From Bradyrhizobium sp. SZCCT0231 (GTDB lineage Bacteria; Pseudomonadota; Alphaproteobacteria; Rhizobiales; Xanthobacteraceae), in contig NZ_JAFCKP010000001.1 in assembly GCF_018130245.1 (NCBI RefSeq), positions 1,116,001 through 1,180,000 of the forward strand: a DNA stretch of 64,000 nt, given 5' to 3'. The notes under the pieces are model-generated. The model was not told the DNA's origin. It saw only the letters and a list, made by a program, of their open reading frames with translations, and ran no database searches. Each line of letters starts with the position of its first letter. The first letter of the stretch is position 1. The position numbers and the translations under genes were made by a program. Shown here piece after piece: positions 54,601 through 62,177 of this stretch.

Positions 54601-55203
54601 GTGCAGCATGCCAGGCAGGCGGATGTCGTGCACGAAGGTCAGCTCGCCCGTGGCCTTGGCCGGCAGGTCGACACGCGGGACGGAGTGGCCGACGATCGCG
54701 TAATCGCCGACGGGCTTCACAGTGACGTCGTCTTCGAGCTCGAGCCGGATTTCTTCGCCGCCGATCAGCTCGCCATAGCTGACGCTGCGGTTGTCGTGGC
54801 CGCGCACGAGGCCGTCCTCGATCTTGAGATCGGCGGCCGGCAGCTCCAGACGTTCGGCCGCGCGTGCGATCAAGAAGTGCCTCGCCTGCGCCGCGGCCTT
54901 GCGCAGGGGAACGGCGGTGATCTGGATGGTTTCGCTCGCGATCGTCGCGCCCTGGTTCGGCACAACGGCCGTGTCGCCGAGCACGACCACGACGCGCGCA
55001 AAGGAGACGTCGAGCTCTTCGGCGACGATCTGGCCAAGAGCGGTTCGAATGCCGGTGCCGAGATCGACATGGCCGTTATAGGCCGTGACCGCGCCGTCCG
55101 CGGTGATGCGGACGAAGGTCTCGGATGTGACCTCGTCCACGCTGCGGGCGACGATGAGCGAACCGGACGGCCGCTCAGCTCGGTTCGAAACAGGGGAGGC
55201 CAT
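51673..55203 (-). CDS. Molybdopterin hydroxylase large subunit fused to tri-haem cytochrome c (NicB-like)
   Basis: A 1,176-residue protein. Residues 1 to about 720 are a xanthine-dehydrogenase-family molybdopterin subunit in the permuted layout of isoquinoline oxidoreductase/NicB proteins. It starts with the DLGTGIRTALGQIVAEEL segment and ends with PPLGVGESASVPSAAAIANAI, whose GVGE holds the catalytic Glu. One TM helix (about 745-765) follows, then three CxxCH haem sites at about 804, 949 and 1078 (NCAECH, HCSACH, ACAVCH). Electrons from substrate hydroxylation would thus pass to the respiratory chain. This architecture is known for nicotinate hydroxylase NicAB of Pseudomonas putida; aldehyde dehydrogenases and isoquinoline enzymes are alternatives. 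Confidence 0.85.
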   Translation of the reverse strand: MASPVSNRAERPSGSLIVARSVDEVTSETFVRITADGAVTAYNGHVDLGTGIRTALGQIVAEELDVSFARVVVVLGDTAVVPNQGATIASETIQITAVPLRKAAAQARHFLIARAAERLELPAADLKIEDGLVRGHDNRSVSYGELIGGEEIRLELEDDVTVKPVGDYAIVGHSVPRVDLPAKATGELTFVHDIRLPGMLHGRVVRPPYAGVDAGPFVGTSLIAVDESSVRDIPGLVAVVRIGDFVGIVAEHEENAIRAAEQLELSWKPTPTLTDLADVETALRANPSTPRTLIDKGEVDKAISGAAKPMQRTYVWPYQMHASIGPSCAVADFQDGNIRVWSGTQNPHVLRSDLALLIERPESEIEVIRLEAAGCYGRNCADDVTADALLLSRAVGRPVRVQLTREQEHAWEPKGTAQLIDVNGGLDADGGIAAYDLATRYPSNAAPTLALLLTGRISPDPAVLQMGDRTAIPPYDYDNMRVVAHDMAPIVRASWFRGVSALPNTFAHESYIDEAATEAGVDPIEYRLRYLKDQRAVDLVNAVAERAGWTPRRTREEKDGEVVHGRGFAYALYVHSKFPGYGAAWSAWVADVAVNKTTGDVSVTRVVAGQDSGLMINPDGVRHQIHGNVIQSTSRALMEEVSFERGAVAAREWGAYPIMPFPDVPKIDVLMLPRQDQPPLGVGESASVPSAAAIANAIFDATGVRFREPPFTPERILKGLHGEAPATPQALPAPAAPPPSRIWQNPFAKRAGIFAAIAAVCTAAIGIGAALLPGRVIAPIARPDASVYSAATIARGEQLAALGNCAECHTNIGGALNAGGRALETPFGIIHSTNITPDVKTGIGAWSYPAFERAMRDGLHRDGRQLYPAFPYTHFARTSDADMQALYAYLMAQPAVRATTPANTLAFPFNLRPLLAGWNALFHRTAEFKPDPAKSEAWNRGAYLVESLGHCSACHSPRNALGAEQRNAYLAGGFAEGWEAPALTSLSHAPIPWSEDELYAYLRTGHSRYHGVAAGPMAPIVRDLKALPDQDIRAMAVYLSSFNDTATDRQAQDALATRLESATQVTVASSTGARLYQGACAVCHEIGGLPLFGTRPSLALNSNLHSATSDNLVQVILHGVTEPASSDLGYMPAFRNSMSDAQVEELVSFLRKQFAPDKPAWTGVRETIARVRAAAH

Positions 55204-55685
55204 CAATCTGCGGCCTCGGTGAGCTGGCCCGATGCGCGCATGACCGCGCGCAGGATCTCGACATGCGTGCCGCAGCGGCAAAGATTGTAGCGCAGCGCCG
55301 CCAGCGCCTCCTGCTCGGTCGGCCGCGGATTGATCGCGAGCAGCGCCTTGGTGGTCATGATCATGCCGTTGAGACAGTAGCCGCATTGCGCGGCCTGCTC
55401 GTCGATGAAAGCCTGCTGCACCACATCGGGCGTGTCGCGGGTGCCGAGGCCTTCGAGCGTCACGATGTCGCGGCCGGCGCAGCCGCTCACGGGAATCACG
55501 CAGGAGCGCGCCGCCGCGCCGTCGATCAGGACAGTACAGGTGCCGCATTCGCCGAGGCCGCAACCATATTTTGGGCCGTTGAGCGCGAGCTCGTTGCGCA
55601 ACACATAGAGCAGCGGCGTCTGGCGCTCCGCCGTGACTTCGTGGATCCTGCCGTTCACGGTGAGGCGGATCGGTGTCTTCGTCAT
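55203..55685 (-). CDS. 2Fe-2S subunit of molybdopterin hydroxylase (NicA-like)
   Basis: A 160-residue small subunit with two [2Fe-2S] clusters. The plant-type site is GCGLGECGTCTVLIDG and later a Cys at AARSCVIPVSG; the second, all-helical site is CGYCLNGMI and CRCGTH. It passes electrons from the molybdopterin centre to the cytochrome part of the large subunit. Its TGA overlaps the ATG of the large subunit (55201-55205), giving coupled translation. ATG at 55685 is used rather than a TTG four codons upstream. It is the first gene of the leftward operon. Confidence 0.92.
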   Translation of the reverse strand: MTKTPIRLTVNGRIHEVTAERQTPLLYVLRNELALNGPKYGCGLGECGTCTVLIDGAAARSCVIPVSGCAGRDIVTLEGLGTRDTPDVVQQAFIDEQAAQCGYCLNGMIMTTKALLAINPRPTEQEALAALRYNLCRCGTHVEILRAVMRASGQLTEAAD

Positions 55686-55728
55686 CCTCGTTCCCAAGCG
55701 CGCGTAACTCTACCGTGGCGAACGATAC

Positions 55729-55744
55729 CGTTTGTACACAAACG
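55729..55744. promoter_or_regulatory. Palindromic operator, site A of the divergent promoter
   Basis: Arms CGTTTGT (55729-55735) and ACAAACG (55738-55744) with a 2-bp AC spacer. It lies 44 bp upstream of the NicA-like start. Read on the minus strand its 12-bp core is TTTGTGTACAAA, differing at only two positions from site B at 55885-55896, so one regulator probably binds both. Confidence 0.75.
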
Positions 55745-55880
55745 TGCAAGCCGTGCATCCCGCACTGCAGCGTGGTTGCCTTCTTTGTGGACAGAGCCGG
55801 TAGGCAAATGAGGTTTTATGCGGCAGCCGCATCTTTTGCGTTGCACCGCCGCTTGACAGCGCCAGGGGACCGCGCGCAAC

Positions 55881-55900
55881 ATTGTTCGTGTACGAATGAT
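55881..55900. promoter_or_regulatory. Palindromic operator, site B of the divergent promoter
   Basis: The core TTCGT-GT-ACGAA (55885-55896) is a perfect palindrome, flanked by AT on both sides at a further 2-bp distance. It lies about 26 bp upstream of the preferred start (55926) of the reductase-like gene and overlaps the alternative ATG at 55896, which makes that ATG less likely. Confidence 0.7.
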
Positions 55901-55925
55901 AACCGCAGTGGCCGCCGGCTCCGAC

Positions 55926-57383
55926 ATGGTGACTGAAACGACGAGCGCCGTCATCGACAAGATCCGCTGCGATGCTTGTCCGGTGATGTGCTACATCAAG
56001 CCGGGCGCGGCGGGCGCCTGCGACCGCTACGCCAATCACGACGGCAAGCTGGTCCGCGTCGATCCCCACGTCATCCTGGAGCGCACCGTCTCGCATGGCG
56101 GCAAGCTCGTTCCGTTCAGCCGCACTGAGGACTGGGACGGCAAGATCGTCCACGAACCCTCGACCTTCGTCACCGCGATCGGCGCGGGCACGACCTATCC
56201 CGACTACAAGCCCGCTCCGTTCATCGTTTCCGCGGAGGTCGACGGCGTCGACATGGTGACCGTGGTCACCGAGGGCATCTTCTCCTATTGCGGCATCAAG
56301 GTGAAGATCGACACCGACCGCTATCTCGGCCCGGAAACCGCGACCGTCCGCGCGCAAGGCGAGGCGGTCGGCCACGTCACCACCAGCGAATACGGCTCGC
56401 AGATGTTGTCGCTCGGCGGCGTGCATCACCTGACCGGCGGCTCCAAGAAGGAGGGCCGCGTCACCTGCGACACGCTGATGGATCTCGCCAATTGCAAGGC
56501 GGTGGAGCTCACCATTGACGGCGGCGCCACGGTGGTCGTGCAGGCAGGCCAGCCGCCGATCGTCAATGGCATGAAAGAAGAGCGCATGCGCGTCGGCTGC
56601 GGCTCGGCGACGATCGGCATGTTCGCCAAGCAGTGGCACGGCAAGGTCGACGAGGTCGTCGTCGTCGACGACCACATCACCGGCGTGCTCTCGGAGCATC
56701 AGGCCGGTAAGCTGCTCGACATCGCCGACACCGGCATCAAGATGAAGGGCCGCCGCTCGACGCCCGGCCGCTATTTTCAGGTCGCCGATCCCGGCACGGG
56801 CTGGGGTGGCACCAACATCTCCGATCCCTTGTCGATCCTCGGCCCGTTCGATCCCAAGGAAGCAAAGCCCGGGCTGACCATGCTGATGGTCTCCACGACC
56901 GGGGAGCATTCGTCCTATTACGTGCTCGACGAGGCCTTGAAGCCGATCGAGACCGAGATGCCGGCTGACTTGAAGTTCTCGGTCGAGCGTATCCAGGAAA
57001 ATTGCGAGCCCGCGCTGTGCACCGTGCTGTTCATGGCCGGCGCCGGCGGCTCGCTGCGGGCAGGGGTCACCGACAATCCGGTGCGGCTGACGCGTTCGGT
57101 GAAGGATGCGCTGACGCGCGTCACCAGCGGCGGCGCGCCGGTTTATGTCTGGCCGGGCGGCGGCATCACCTACATGGTCGATGTGACGCAGATGCCTTCA
57201 GGCGCGTTCGGCTATGTGCCGACACCGGCCCTGGTCGCGCCGATCGAGTTCACCATGAAGCTGTCCGACTATGCCGCGCTCGGCGGGCACATGGATTACG
57301 TGAAGCCGCTCGCGGAGGTGCAGAACGGCGATGATGTCCGCCAGCTGCCCTGGCACAACCCGATTCCGGGGCGCCGGACATGA
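55926..57383 (+). CDS. 6-hydroxynicotinate reductase-like Fe-S protein
   Basis: A 485-residue protein resembling the family annotated as 6-hydroxynicotinate reductase. Near its N-terminus is a Cys cluster (C-x2-C-x3-C-x9-C, in IRCDACPVMCYIKPG and AGACDRY), expected to bind 4Fe-4S. Further Gly-rich segments (VGCGSATIGMF, GTGWGGTNISDP, FMAGAGGS) may bind a flavin or substrate. In the anaerobe Eubacterium barkeri such an enzyme reduces 6-hydroxynicotinate to 1,4,5,6-tetrahydro-6-oxonicotinate. I start at 55926; ATG 55896 would add ten residues. Its stop overlaps the next start (57380). Confidence 0.65.
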   Translation: MVTETTSAVIDKIRCDACPVMCYIKPGAAGACDRYANHDGKLVRVDPHVILERTVSHGGKLVPFSRTEDWDGKIVHEPSTFVTAIGAGTTYPDYKPAPFIVSAEVDGVDMVTVVTEGIFSYCGIKVKIDTDRYLGPETATVRAQGEAVGHVTTSEYGSQMLSLGGVHHLTGGSKKEGRVTCDTLMDLANCKAVELTIDGGATVVVQAGQPPIVNGMKEERMRVGCGSATIGMFAKQWHGKVDEVVVVDDHITGVLSEHQAGKLLDIADTGIKMKGRRSTPGRYFQVADPGTGWGGTNISDPLSILGPFDPKEAKPGLTMLMVSTTGEHSSYYVLDEALKPIETEMPADLKFSVERIQENCEPALCTVLFMAGAGGSLRAGVTDNPVRLTRSVKDALTRVTSGGAPVYVWPGGGITYMVDVTQMPSGAFGYVPTPALVAPIEFTMKLSDYAALGGHMDYVKPLAEVQNGDDVRQLPWHNPIPGRRT

Positions 57384-58276
57384 TGAGGCGCCCGCAAATC
57401 GCATTGCTGTCTGATGGCCGGCGGCTGCATTTGCAGGATGGACCGATTGATCTGATTGTCGAGGCGAGGGGGCGCGCGGACGCAGTGCGGGCGGCCTATG
57501 ACGCCGCGGCGCAGCGGTTCACCGGACTGCTCGACGAACTCTGTGCGGAATTGCCGGGGCTGCGTGCGCCGGCCGAGGAGAAAACCTCGCTGAAGGGCGT
57601 TGTCGCCCGTCGTATGCACGCTGCTGTCGCGCCCTATGCCGTCGCTTGCTTCATCACGCCGATGGCCGCGGTGGCCGGCAGCGTGGCGGAAGAGATCCTC
57701 GGGGCGATGATGGTCGCCGCGACGCTCGATCGGGCCTACGTCAATAACGGGGGCGACATCGCGCTGCATCTCGGCAAGGGCGAGCATTTTGCCGTCGGTC
57801 TGATGGACCGGCCGGACCGCGACGGCGTGATGCGGACCATGAGGGTCGATGCGAACGATCCCGTCCGCGGGATTGCGACCAGCGGCCGGCACGGCCGCAG
57901 CTTCTCGCTCGGGATCGCCGATGCTGTGACTGTGCTGGCGGCAACCGCTTCGCAGGCCGATGCGGCCGCGACAGTGATTGCCAATGCCGTCGATCTGCCC
58001 GGGCATCCTGCGATCAGCCGAAAGCCTGCGAACGAGCTTCAGCCCGACAGCGATCTGGGCGCGCGCCTCGTCACCCGCGATGTCGGCGCATTGTCTCACA
58101 ATGAAATCGCAGCTGCGCTGGAATCTGGCGCGGATTGTGCACGGCAATTGTTCGATCGCGGACTGATCGAAGGTGCCATGCTGCGGCTTTGTGGTGATAT
58201 GCTTGTCATCGGAACAAAGGATATAGAAGAGCAACGATCGCGCCCGCTTGTGCTGGAGAACGCGGCCTGTGCCTGA
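57380..58276 (+). CDS. UPF0280-family protein (ApbE-like)
   Basis: A 298-residue UPF0280 protein. Family features are the N-terminal RLHLQDGPIDLIVEARG, the TPMAAVAGSVAEEILGAM segment and the NNGGDIALHL motif, which parallels the Asp-containing metal/FAD site of ApbE flavin transferases. ApbE proteins attach FMN covalently to target proteins. Its ATG overlaps the stop of the reductase-like gene, so it is a strong candidate to modify that protein, but I see no standard SGAT-type flavinylation motif there. Confidence 0.75.
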   Translation: MMRRPQIALLSDGRRLHLQDGPIDLIVEARGRADAVRAAYDAAAQRFTGLLDELCAELPGLRAPAEEKTSLKGVVARRMHAAVAPYAVACFITPMAAVAGSVAEEILGAMMVAATLDRAYVNNGGDIALHLGKGEHFAVGLMDRPDRDGVMRTMRVDANDPVRGIATSGRHGRSFSLGIADAVTVLAATASQADAAATVIANAVDLPGHPAISRKPANELQPDSDLGARLVTRDVGALSHNEIAAALESGADCARQLFDRGLIEGAMLRLCGDMLVIGTKDIEEQRSRPLVLENAACA

Positions 58277-58291
58277 AGAGGGAAGCGAAAC

Positions 58292-58876
58292 ATGAGCGCG
58301 ATCATCCGCAAGATCGTCACCGTCGTCGAAGAGACGCAGACGGAGATGGGCCGCCAGGTCTCGCCGCCGACCCGGCGTGCGGCTGCGATTGCCGTCATCG
58401 AGAATCCCTTTGCCGGAAAATATGTCGAGGATCTTTCGCCGCTGATCGCGATCGGCGAGGAGCTCGGCGAGCTCTTGTCGAAGCGCGCGGTGGCCGCGCT
58501 CGGCATCGATGGCGCCAAGGCGCAGAGCTACGGCAAGGCCGCGGCCGTCGGCGAGAACGGCGAGCTGGAGCATGCGGCCGCCATCCTTCACCCCAAGATG
58601 GGTGCGCCGGTGCGTAAAGTTCTGGGCAAGGGCGCGGCGCTGATCCCGTCGTCGAAGAAGCGCAGCGGGCCCGGCACGACGCTCGACATTCCGCTCGGGC
58701 ACAAGGATGCTGCCTTCGTGCGCAGCCACTTCGACGGCATGGAAGTGCAGATCAACGACGCGCCGCGCGCCAACGAGATCATGGTCGCGGTCGCCGTCAC
58801 CGACAGCGGCCGTCCGCTGCCGCGCGTCGGCGGGCTGACGGTCGCGGAGATCAAGGGCGAAGACGGTCTGAGATAG
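58292..58876 (+). CDS. PF06684 'amino-acid synthesis' family protein (formerly DUF1185)
   Basis: A 194-residue protein of the AA_synth (PF06684, formerly DUF1185) family: IIRKIVTVVEETQTEMGR at the N-terminus, then VIENPFAGKYVEDLSPLI, a central GAPVRKVLGKGAALIPSSKK with conserved basic residues, and AVAVTDSGRPLPRVGG near the end. The family has a chorismate-mutase-like fold and no proven reaction. In this operon it follows the reductase-like and UPF0280 genes, so it may act on the reduced ring product, for example as a hydrolase; this is inference. Confidence 0.75.
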   Translation: MSAIIRKIVTVVEETQTEMGRQVSPPTRRAAAIAVIENPFAGKYVEDLSPLIAIGEELGELLSKRAVAALGIDGAKAQSYGKAAAVGENGELEHAAAILHPKMGAPVRKVLGKGAALIPSSKKRSGPGTTLDIPLGHKDAAFVRSHFDGMEVQINDAPRANEIMVAVAVTDSGRPLPRVGGLTVAEIKGEDGLR

Positions 58877-58909
58877 AAGACGCAAGCGAGTTTCAAACTG
58901 GAGGTTGGG

Positions 58910-60112
58910 ATGCGAGCAAGAAATTACTTCGTCGGCGCGGCCTTCGCGCTTCTGGCGGGCGGCATGGCTCATTCGGCCGTGGCGCAGGACATCAAGATCG
59001 GCGAGATCAACAGCTATTCGCTGCTGCCGGCATTCACCGAGCCCTATCGCAAGGGCTGGCAGCTTGCGGTCGAGGAGATCAACGCGGCCGGAGGCATCAA
59101 CGGCAAGAAGCTCGTCGTCATCTCCAAGGATGACGGCGGCAAGCCGGCCGATGCGCAGACCGCGGCCAACGAGCTCGTCTCGAGCGAGGGCGTCGCGATG
59201 CTCGCCGGCACGTTCCTGTCGAACATTGGTCTTGCGGTCTCGGACTTCGCCAACCAGAAAAAGGTGTTCTTCCTCGCGGCCGAGCCGCTCACGGACGCCA
59301 TCACCTGGTCCAAGGGCAACAAGTACACCTTCCGCCTGCGTCCCTCGAACTACATGCAGGCGGCGATGCTGGTGGAGGCTGCCAGCAAGCTGCCGGCGAA
59401 ACGCTGGGCGACGATCGCGCCGAACTACGAGTACGGCCAGTCGGCGGTTGCGGTGTTCAAGAAGCTGATGTCGGAGAAGCGCCCGGACATCCAGTGGGTC
59501 GACGAGCAGTGGCCGCCGCAGGGCAAGATCGACGCGGGTCCCGTGGTGCAGGCGGTTGCCGCCGCCAACCCAGAGGCGATCCTCAACGTCACCTTCGGTG
59601 CCGACCTCGTCAAGCTCGTGCGCGAAGGCAACACCCGCGGCCTGTTCAAGGGGCGCGAGGTTGTCTCCTTCCTGACCGGCGAGCCCGAATATCTCGACCC
59701 GCTCAAGGACGAGACGCCGGAGGGCTGGATCGTCACCGGCTATCCCTGGTACTCGATCAAGACGCCCGAGCATGACGCGTTCCTGAAAGCGTACCAGGCC
59801 AAGTACAACGACTATCCGCGTCTCGGCTCGATCGTCGGCTACCAGACCATCAAGTCGGCCGCCGCCATTCTCGCCAAGGCCGGCTCGACCGACCCGGAGA
59901 AGCTGATCGCCGCAGCGGAAGGCCTGTCGATGGGCTCGCCGTTCGGCGAGATCACCTTCCGCAAGATCGACCATCAGTCGACGCTCGGCGCCTTTGTCGG
60001 CAAGACCGTGCTGAAGGACGGCAAGGGCGTGATGGTGGACTCGTCCTACAAGAAGGGCGCGGACTACCTGCCCAGCGATGCCGAAGTCGCGAAGCTGCGC
60101 CCGAAGGATTGA
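58910..60112 (+). CDS. Branched-chain-amino-acid-type ABC transporter binding protein
   Basis: A 400-residue LivK/AmiC-type periplasmic binding protein. It has a signal peptide (FVGAAFALLAGGMAHSAVA before QDIKIG), then the type I fold with WQLAVEEINAAGGINGKKL and VSSEGVAMLAGTFLSN. The pocket is not obviously amino-acid specific; many relatives bind aromatic acids. GGAGGTTGG precedes the ATG. Permease and two ATPases follow, so this is a full import system together with the catabolic genes before it. Confidence 0.88.
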   Translation: MRARNYFVGAAFALLAGGMAHSAVAQDIKIGEINSYSLLPAFTEPYRKGWQLAVEEINAAGGINGKKLVVISKDDGGKPADAQTAANELVSSEGVAMLAGTFLSNIGLAVSDFANQKKVFFLAAEPLTDAITWSKGNKYTFRLRPSNYMQAAMLVEAASKLPAKRWATIAPNYEYGQSAVAVFKKLMSEKRPDIQWVDEQWPPQGKIDAGPVVQAVAAANPEAILNVTFGADLVKLVREGNTRGLFKGREVVSFLTGEPEYLDPLKDETPEGWIVTGYPWYSIKTPEHDAFLKAYQAKYNDYPRLGSIVGYQTIKSAAAILAKAGSTDPEKLIAAAEGLSMGSPFGEITFRKIDHQSTLGAFVGKTVLKDGKGVMVDSSYKKGADYLPSDAEVAKLRPKD

Positions 60113-60122
60113 TCTCCGCTGC

Positions 60123-60263
60123 CGTAGGGTGGGGTAGCCCTGCGGACCGCGCGTAGCGCAGGCCGCTTGGCGTAACCCACCACTTTCGGTGCCACACGAG
60201 AAAAGATGGTGGGTTACGCCGAGCAGATGCGCTCTGCGCATCTGCAGGGCTAACCCACCCTAC
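60123..60263. repeat. Intergenic palindromic repeat inside the transporter operon
   Basis: Outer arms GTAGGGTGGGGTAGCCCTGC (from about 60124) and GCAGGGCTAACCCACCCTAC (to about 60263) pair almost perfectly; inside them GGCGTAACCCACCA (from 60169) pairs with TGGTGGGTTACGCC. The long hairpin lies between the binding-protein and permease genes and could reduce expression of the downstream part or protect the upstream mRNA. Confidence 0.9.
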
Positions 60264-60287
60264 GATTTCAACCAACCCGGACCGAAG

Positions 60288-62177
60288 ATGGCCTTTTACG
60301 TCGTACAGTTTCTGACCGGTCTCGCCAGCGCCGCGTCGCTGTTCCTGGTGGCGTCGGGCCTGTCGATCATCTTCGGCGTGACGCGGATCGTGAATTTCGC
60401 CCACGGCGCCTTCTACATGATCGGCGCCTACATCGCCTTCACGCTGACCGAGCGCCTTTCCGGCGCGTTCGGCTTCTGGGGCAGCATCGTGCTGGCGGCG
60501 CTCGCCGTGGCGCTGATCGGCGTCATCGTCGAGATGGTGCTGCTCCGCCGCATCTATCATGCGCCGGAACTGTTCCAGCTGCTCGCAACCTTCGGCCTGA
60601 CCCTGATGGTCGAGGATCTCGTGGTGCTGATCTGGGGGCCAGACGACCTCGTCGGCCGCCGTGCGCCGGGGTTCAAGGGCGCCATCGACTTCTTCGGCCA
60701 GAACATCCCGAGCTATGATCTGTTCCTGATCGTGCTCGGCCCAGTCGTGCTCGGCATTCTCTGGCTGCTGTTCCAGCGCACGCGCTGGGGTGTGCTGGTG
60801 CGCGCGGCGACGCAGGACCGCGACATGGTTGCAGCGCTCGGCGTCAATCAGAAATGGCTGTTCACGTCAGTATTTGCGGTCGGCGTCTTCCTCGCCGCGC
60901 TCGGCGGCGCGCTCCAGATCCCGCGCGACGCCGTGCACCACGCCATGGATCTGCGCATCATCGTCGAGGTGTTCGTTGTTGTCGTGATCGGCGGCCTCGG
61001 CAGCATCGTCGGGGCGTTCGTCGCCGCCGTGCTGGTCTCCGAGCTCAACGCCTTCGGCATCCTGATCTTTCCGAAGATCTCCATCATCCTGGTCTTCCTG
61101 GTGATGGCGGTGGTGCTGATCGTGCGTCCCTGGGGCCTGTTCGGCAAGCCGGAGGCGGCTGCGCGCAAGACGCCTGGTCTCACCGTCAATCCCTGGCGGC
61201 CGCTGACGTCGAACGAGCGGCTGGCCTCGCTGGCAGCGCTCGTCATCGCGGCGACGCTGCCGCTGTTCGCAGGCAACTACGCGCTGACCGTCGGCTCGGA
61301 GATCGCGATCTTCGTGATCTTCGCCGTCTCCTTGCACTTCTTGATGTCGGTGGGCGGGCTCGCGTCTTTCGGCCACGCCGCCTATTTCGGGCTCGGTGCC
61401 TATGGCATCGCCTTCCTCGCCAAGATGGCGGGGCTGCCGATGATCGTCTGTCTGCTGCTCGGCCCGCTGCTCGGCTGCTTGGGCGCCGCGGTGTTCGGCT
61501 TCTTCGCGGTGCAGCTCTCCGGCGTCTATTTCGCGATGCTGACGCTCGCCTTCGCGCAGATCGTGTGGTCGATCGCGTTCCAGTGGGTGAGCGTGACGGG
61601 CGGCGACAACGGCATTCTGGGCCTCTGGCCGTCGAGCTGGGCGGCGAGCCCGTCGCATTTCTACTGGCTGGCGCTCGGTGTCGCAGCGCTGGTGACCGTG
61701 GCGCTGCGGGCCATGGTGTTCTCGCCGTTCGGTTACGCGCTCCGTGCCACGCGCGACTCGCTTCTGCGCAGCGAGGCGATCGGCATCGATGCCAAGCGCA
61801 TTCAGTGGACCGCCTTCGTCATCGCAGGCACGACCGCCGGCATTGGCGGCGCGTTGTTCGCCTACCTCAAGGGCAGCGTGTTCCCCGACAATCTCGGTAT
61901 CTCGCTGTCGGTCGACGCGCTGGTCATGGTGCTGCTCGGCGGCGTCGAGACGGTGTCGGGCGCGGTGATCGGCGCCATCGTCTACAAGGCTTTGAACATC
62001 TGGCTGGTGAGCCAGACCGACCTGTCGAAGCTCGTGCTCGGCGGTTTCATCATGCTGATCGTCGTCGTCTTCCCCAAGGGTATCGTCGGCATGCTGGAGA
62101 TGCTGGCGCAGCGCCGCAGGAAGTCATCGCCGCCGGGATCTCCCTTGCTTGCCAAGCCGATCGAGTCCGCCGAATGA
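60288..62177 (+). CDS. Fused LivH-LivM permease of the ABC importer
   Basis: A 629-residue membrane protein joining both permeases of a LIV-type importer. Residues 1 to about 285 are LivH-like (GLSIIFGVTRIVNFAHGAFYM and VVVVIGGLGSIVGAF), and about 300-610 are LivM-like (FLMSVGGLASFGHAAYFGLG, VYFAMLTLAFAQIVW, VMVLLGGVETVSGAV). The linker is about 25 polar residues. ATG at 60288 is used; upstream codons lie in the repeat. Its stop overlaps the LivG start (62174). Confidence 0.9.
   Translation: MAFYVVQFLTGLASAASLFLVASGLSIIFGVTRIVNFAHGAFYMIGAYIAFTLTERLSGAFGFWGSIVLAALAVALIGVIVEMVLLRRIYHAPELFQLLATFGLTLMVEDLVVLIWGPDDLVGRRAPGFKGAIDFFGQNIPSYDLFLIVLGPVVLGILWLLFQRTRWGVLVRAATQDRDMVAALGVNQKWLFTSVFAVGVFLAALGGALQIPRDAVHHAMDLRIIVEVFVVVVIGGLGSIVGAFVAAVLVSELNAFGILIFPKISIILVFLVMAVVLIVRPWGLFGKPEAAARKTPGLTVNPWRPLTSNERLASLAALVIAATLPLFAGNYALTVGSEIAIFVIFAVSLHFLMSVGGLASFGHAAYFGLGAYGIAFLAKMAGLPMIVCLLLGPLLGCLGAAVFGFFAVQLSGVYFAMLTLAFAQIVWSIAFQWVSVTGGDNGILGLWPSSWAASPSHFYWLALGVAALVTVALRAMVFSPFGYALRATRDSLLRSEAIGIDAKRIQWTAFVIAGTTAGIGGALFAYLKGSVFPDNLGISLSVDALVMVLLGGVETVSGAVIGAIVYKALNIWLVSQTDLSKLVLGGFIMLIVVVFPKGIVGMLEMLAQRRRKSSPPGSPLLAKPIESAE

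Noticed and set aside
51673-55758. Apparent 1,361-residue fusion of both hydroxylase subunits
   Set aside because: The upstream part is an out-of-frame reading of the 2Fe-2S subunit; the large subunit starts at 55203 with a coupled ATGA overlap.
57296-60241. Minus-strand open frame of 981 codons
   Set aside because: Antisense to four well-supported genes; no domain visible.
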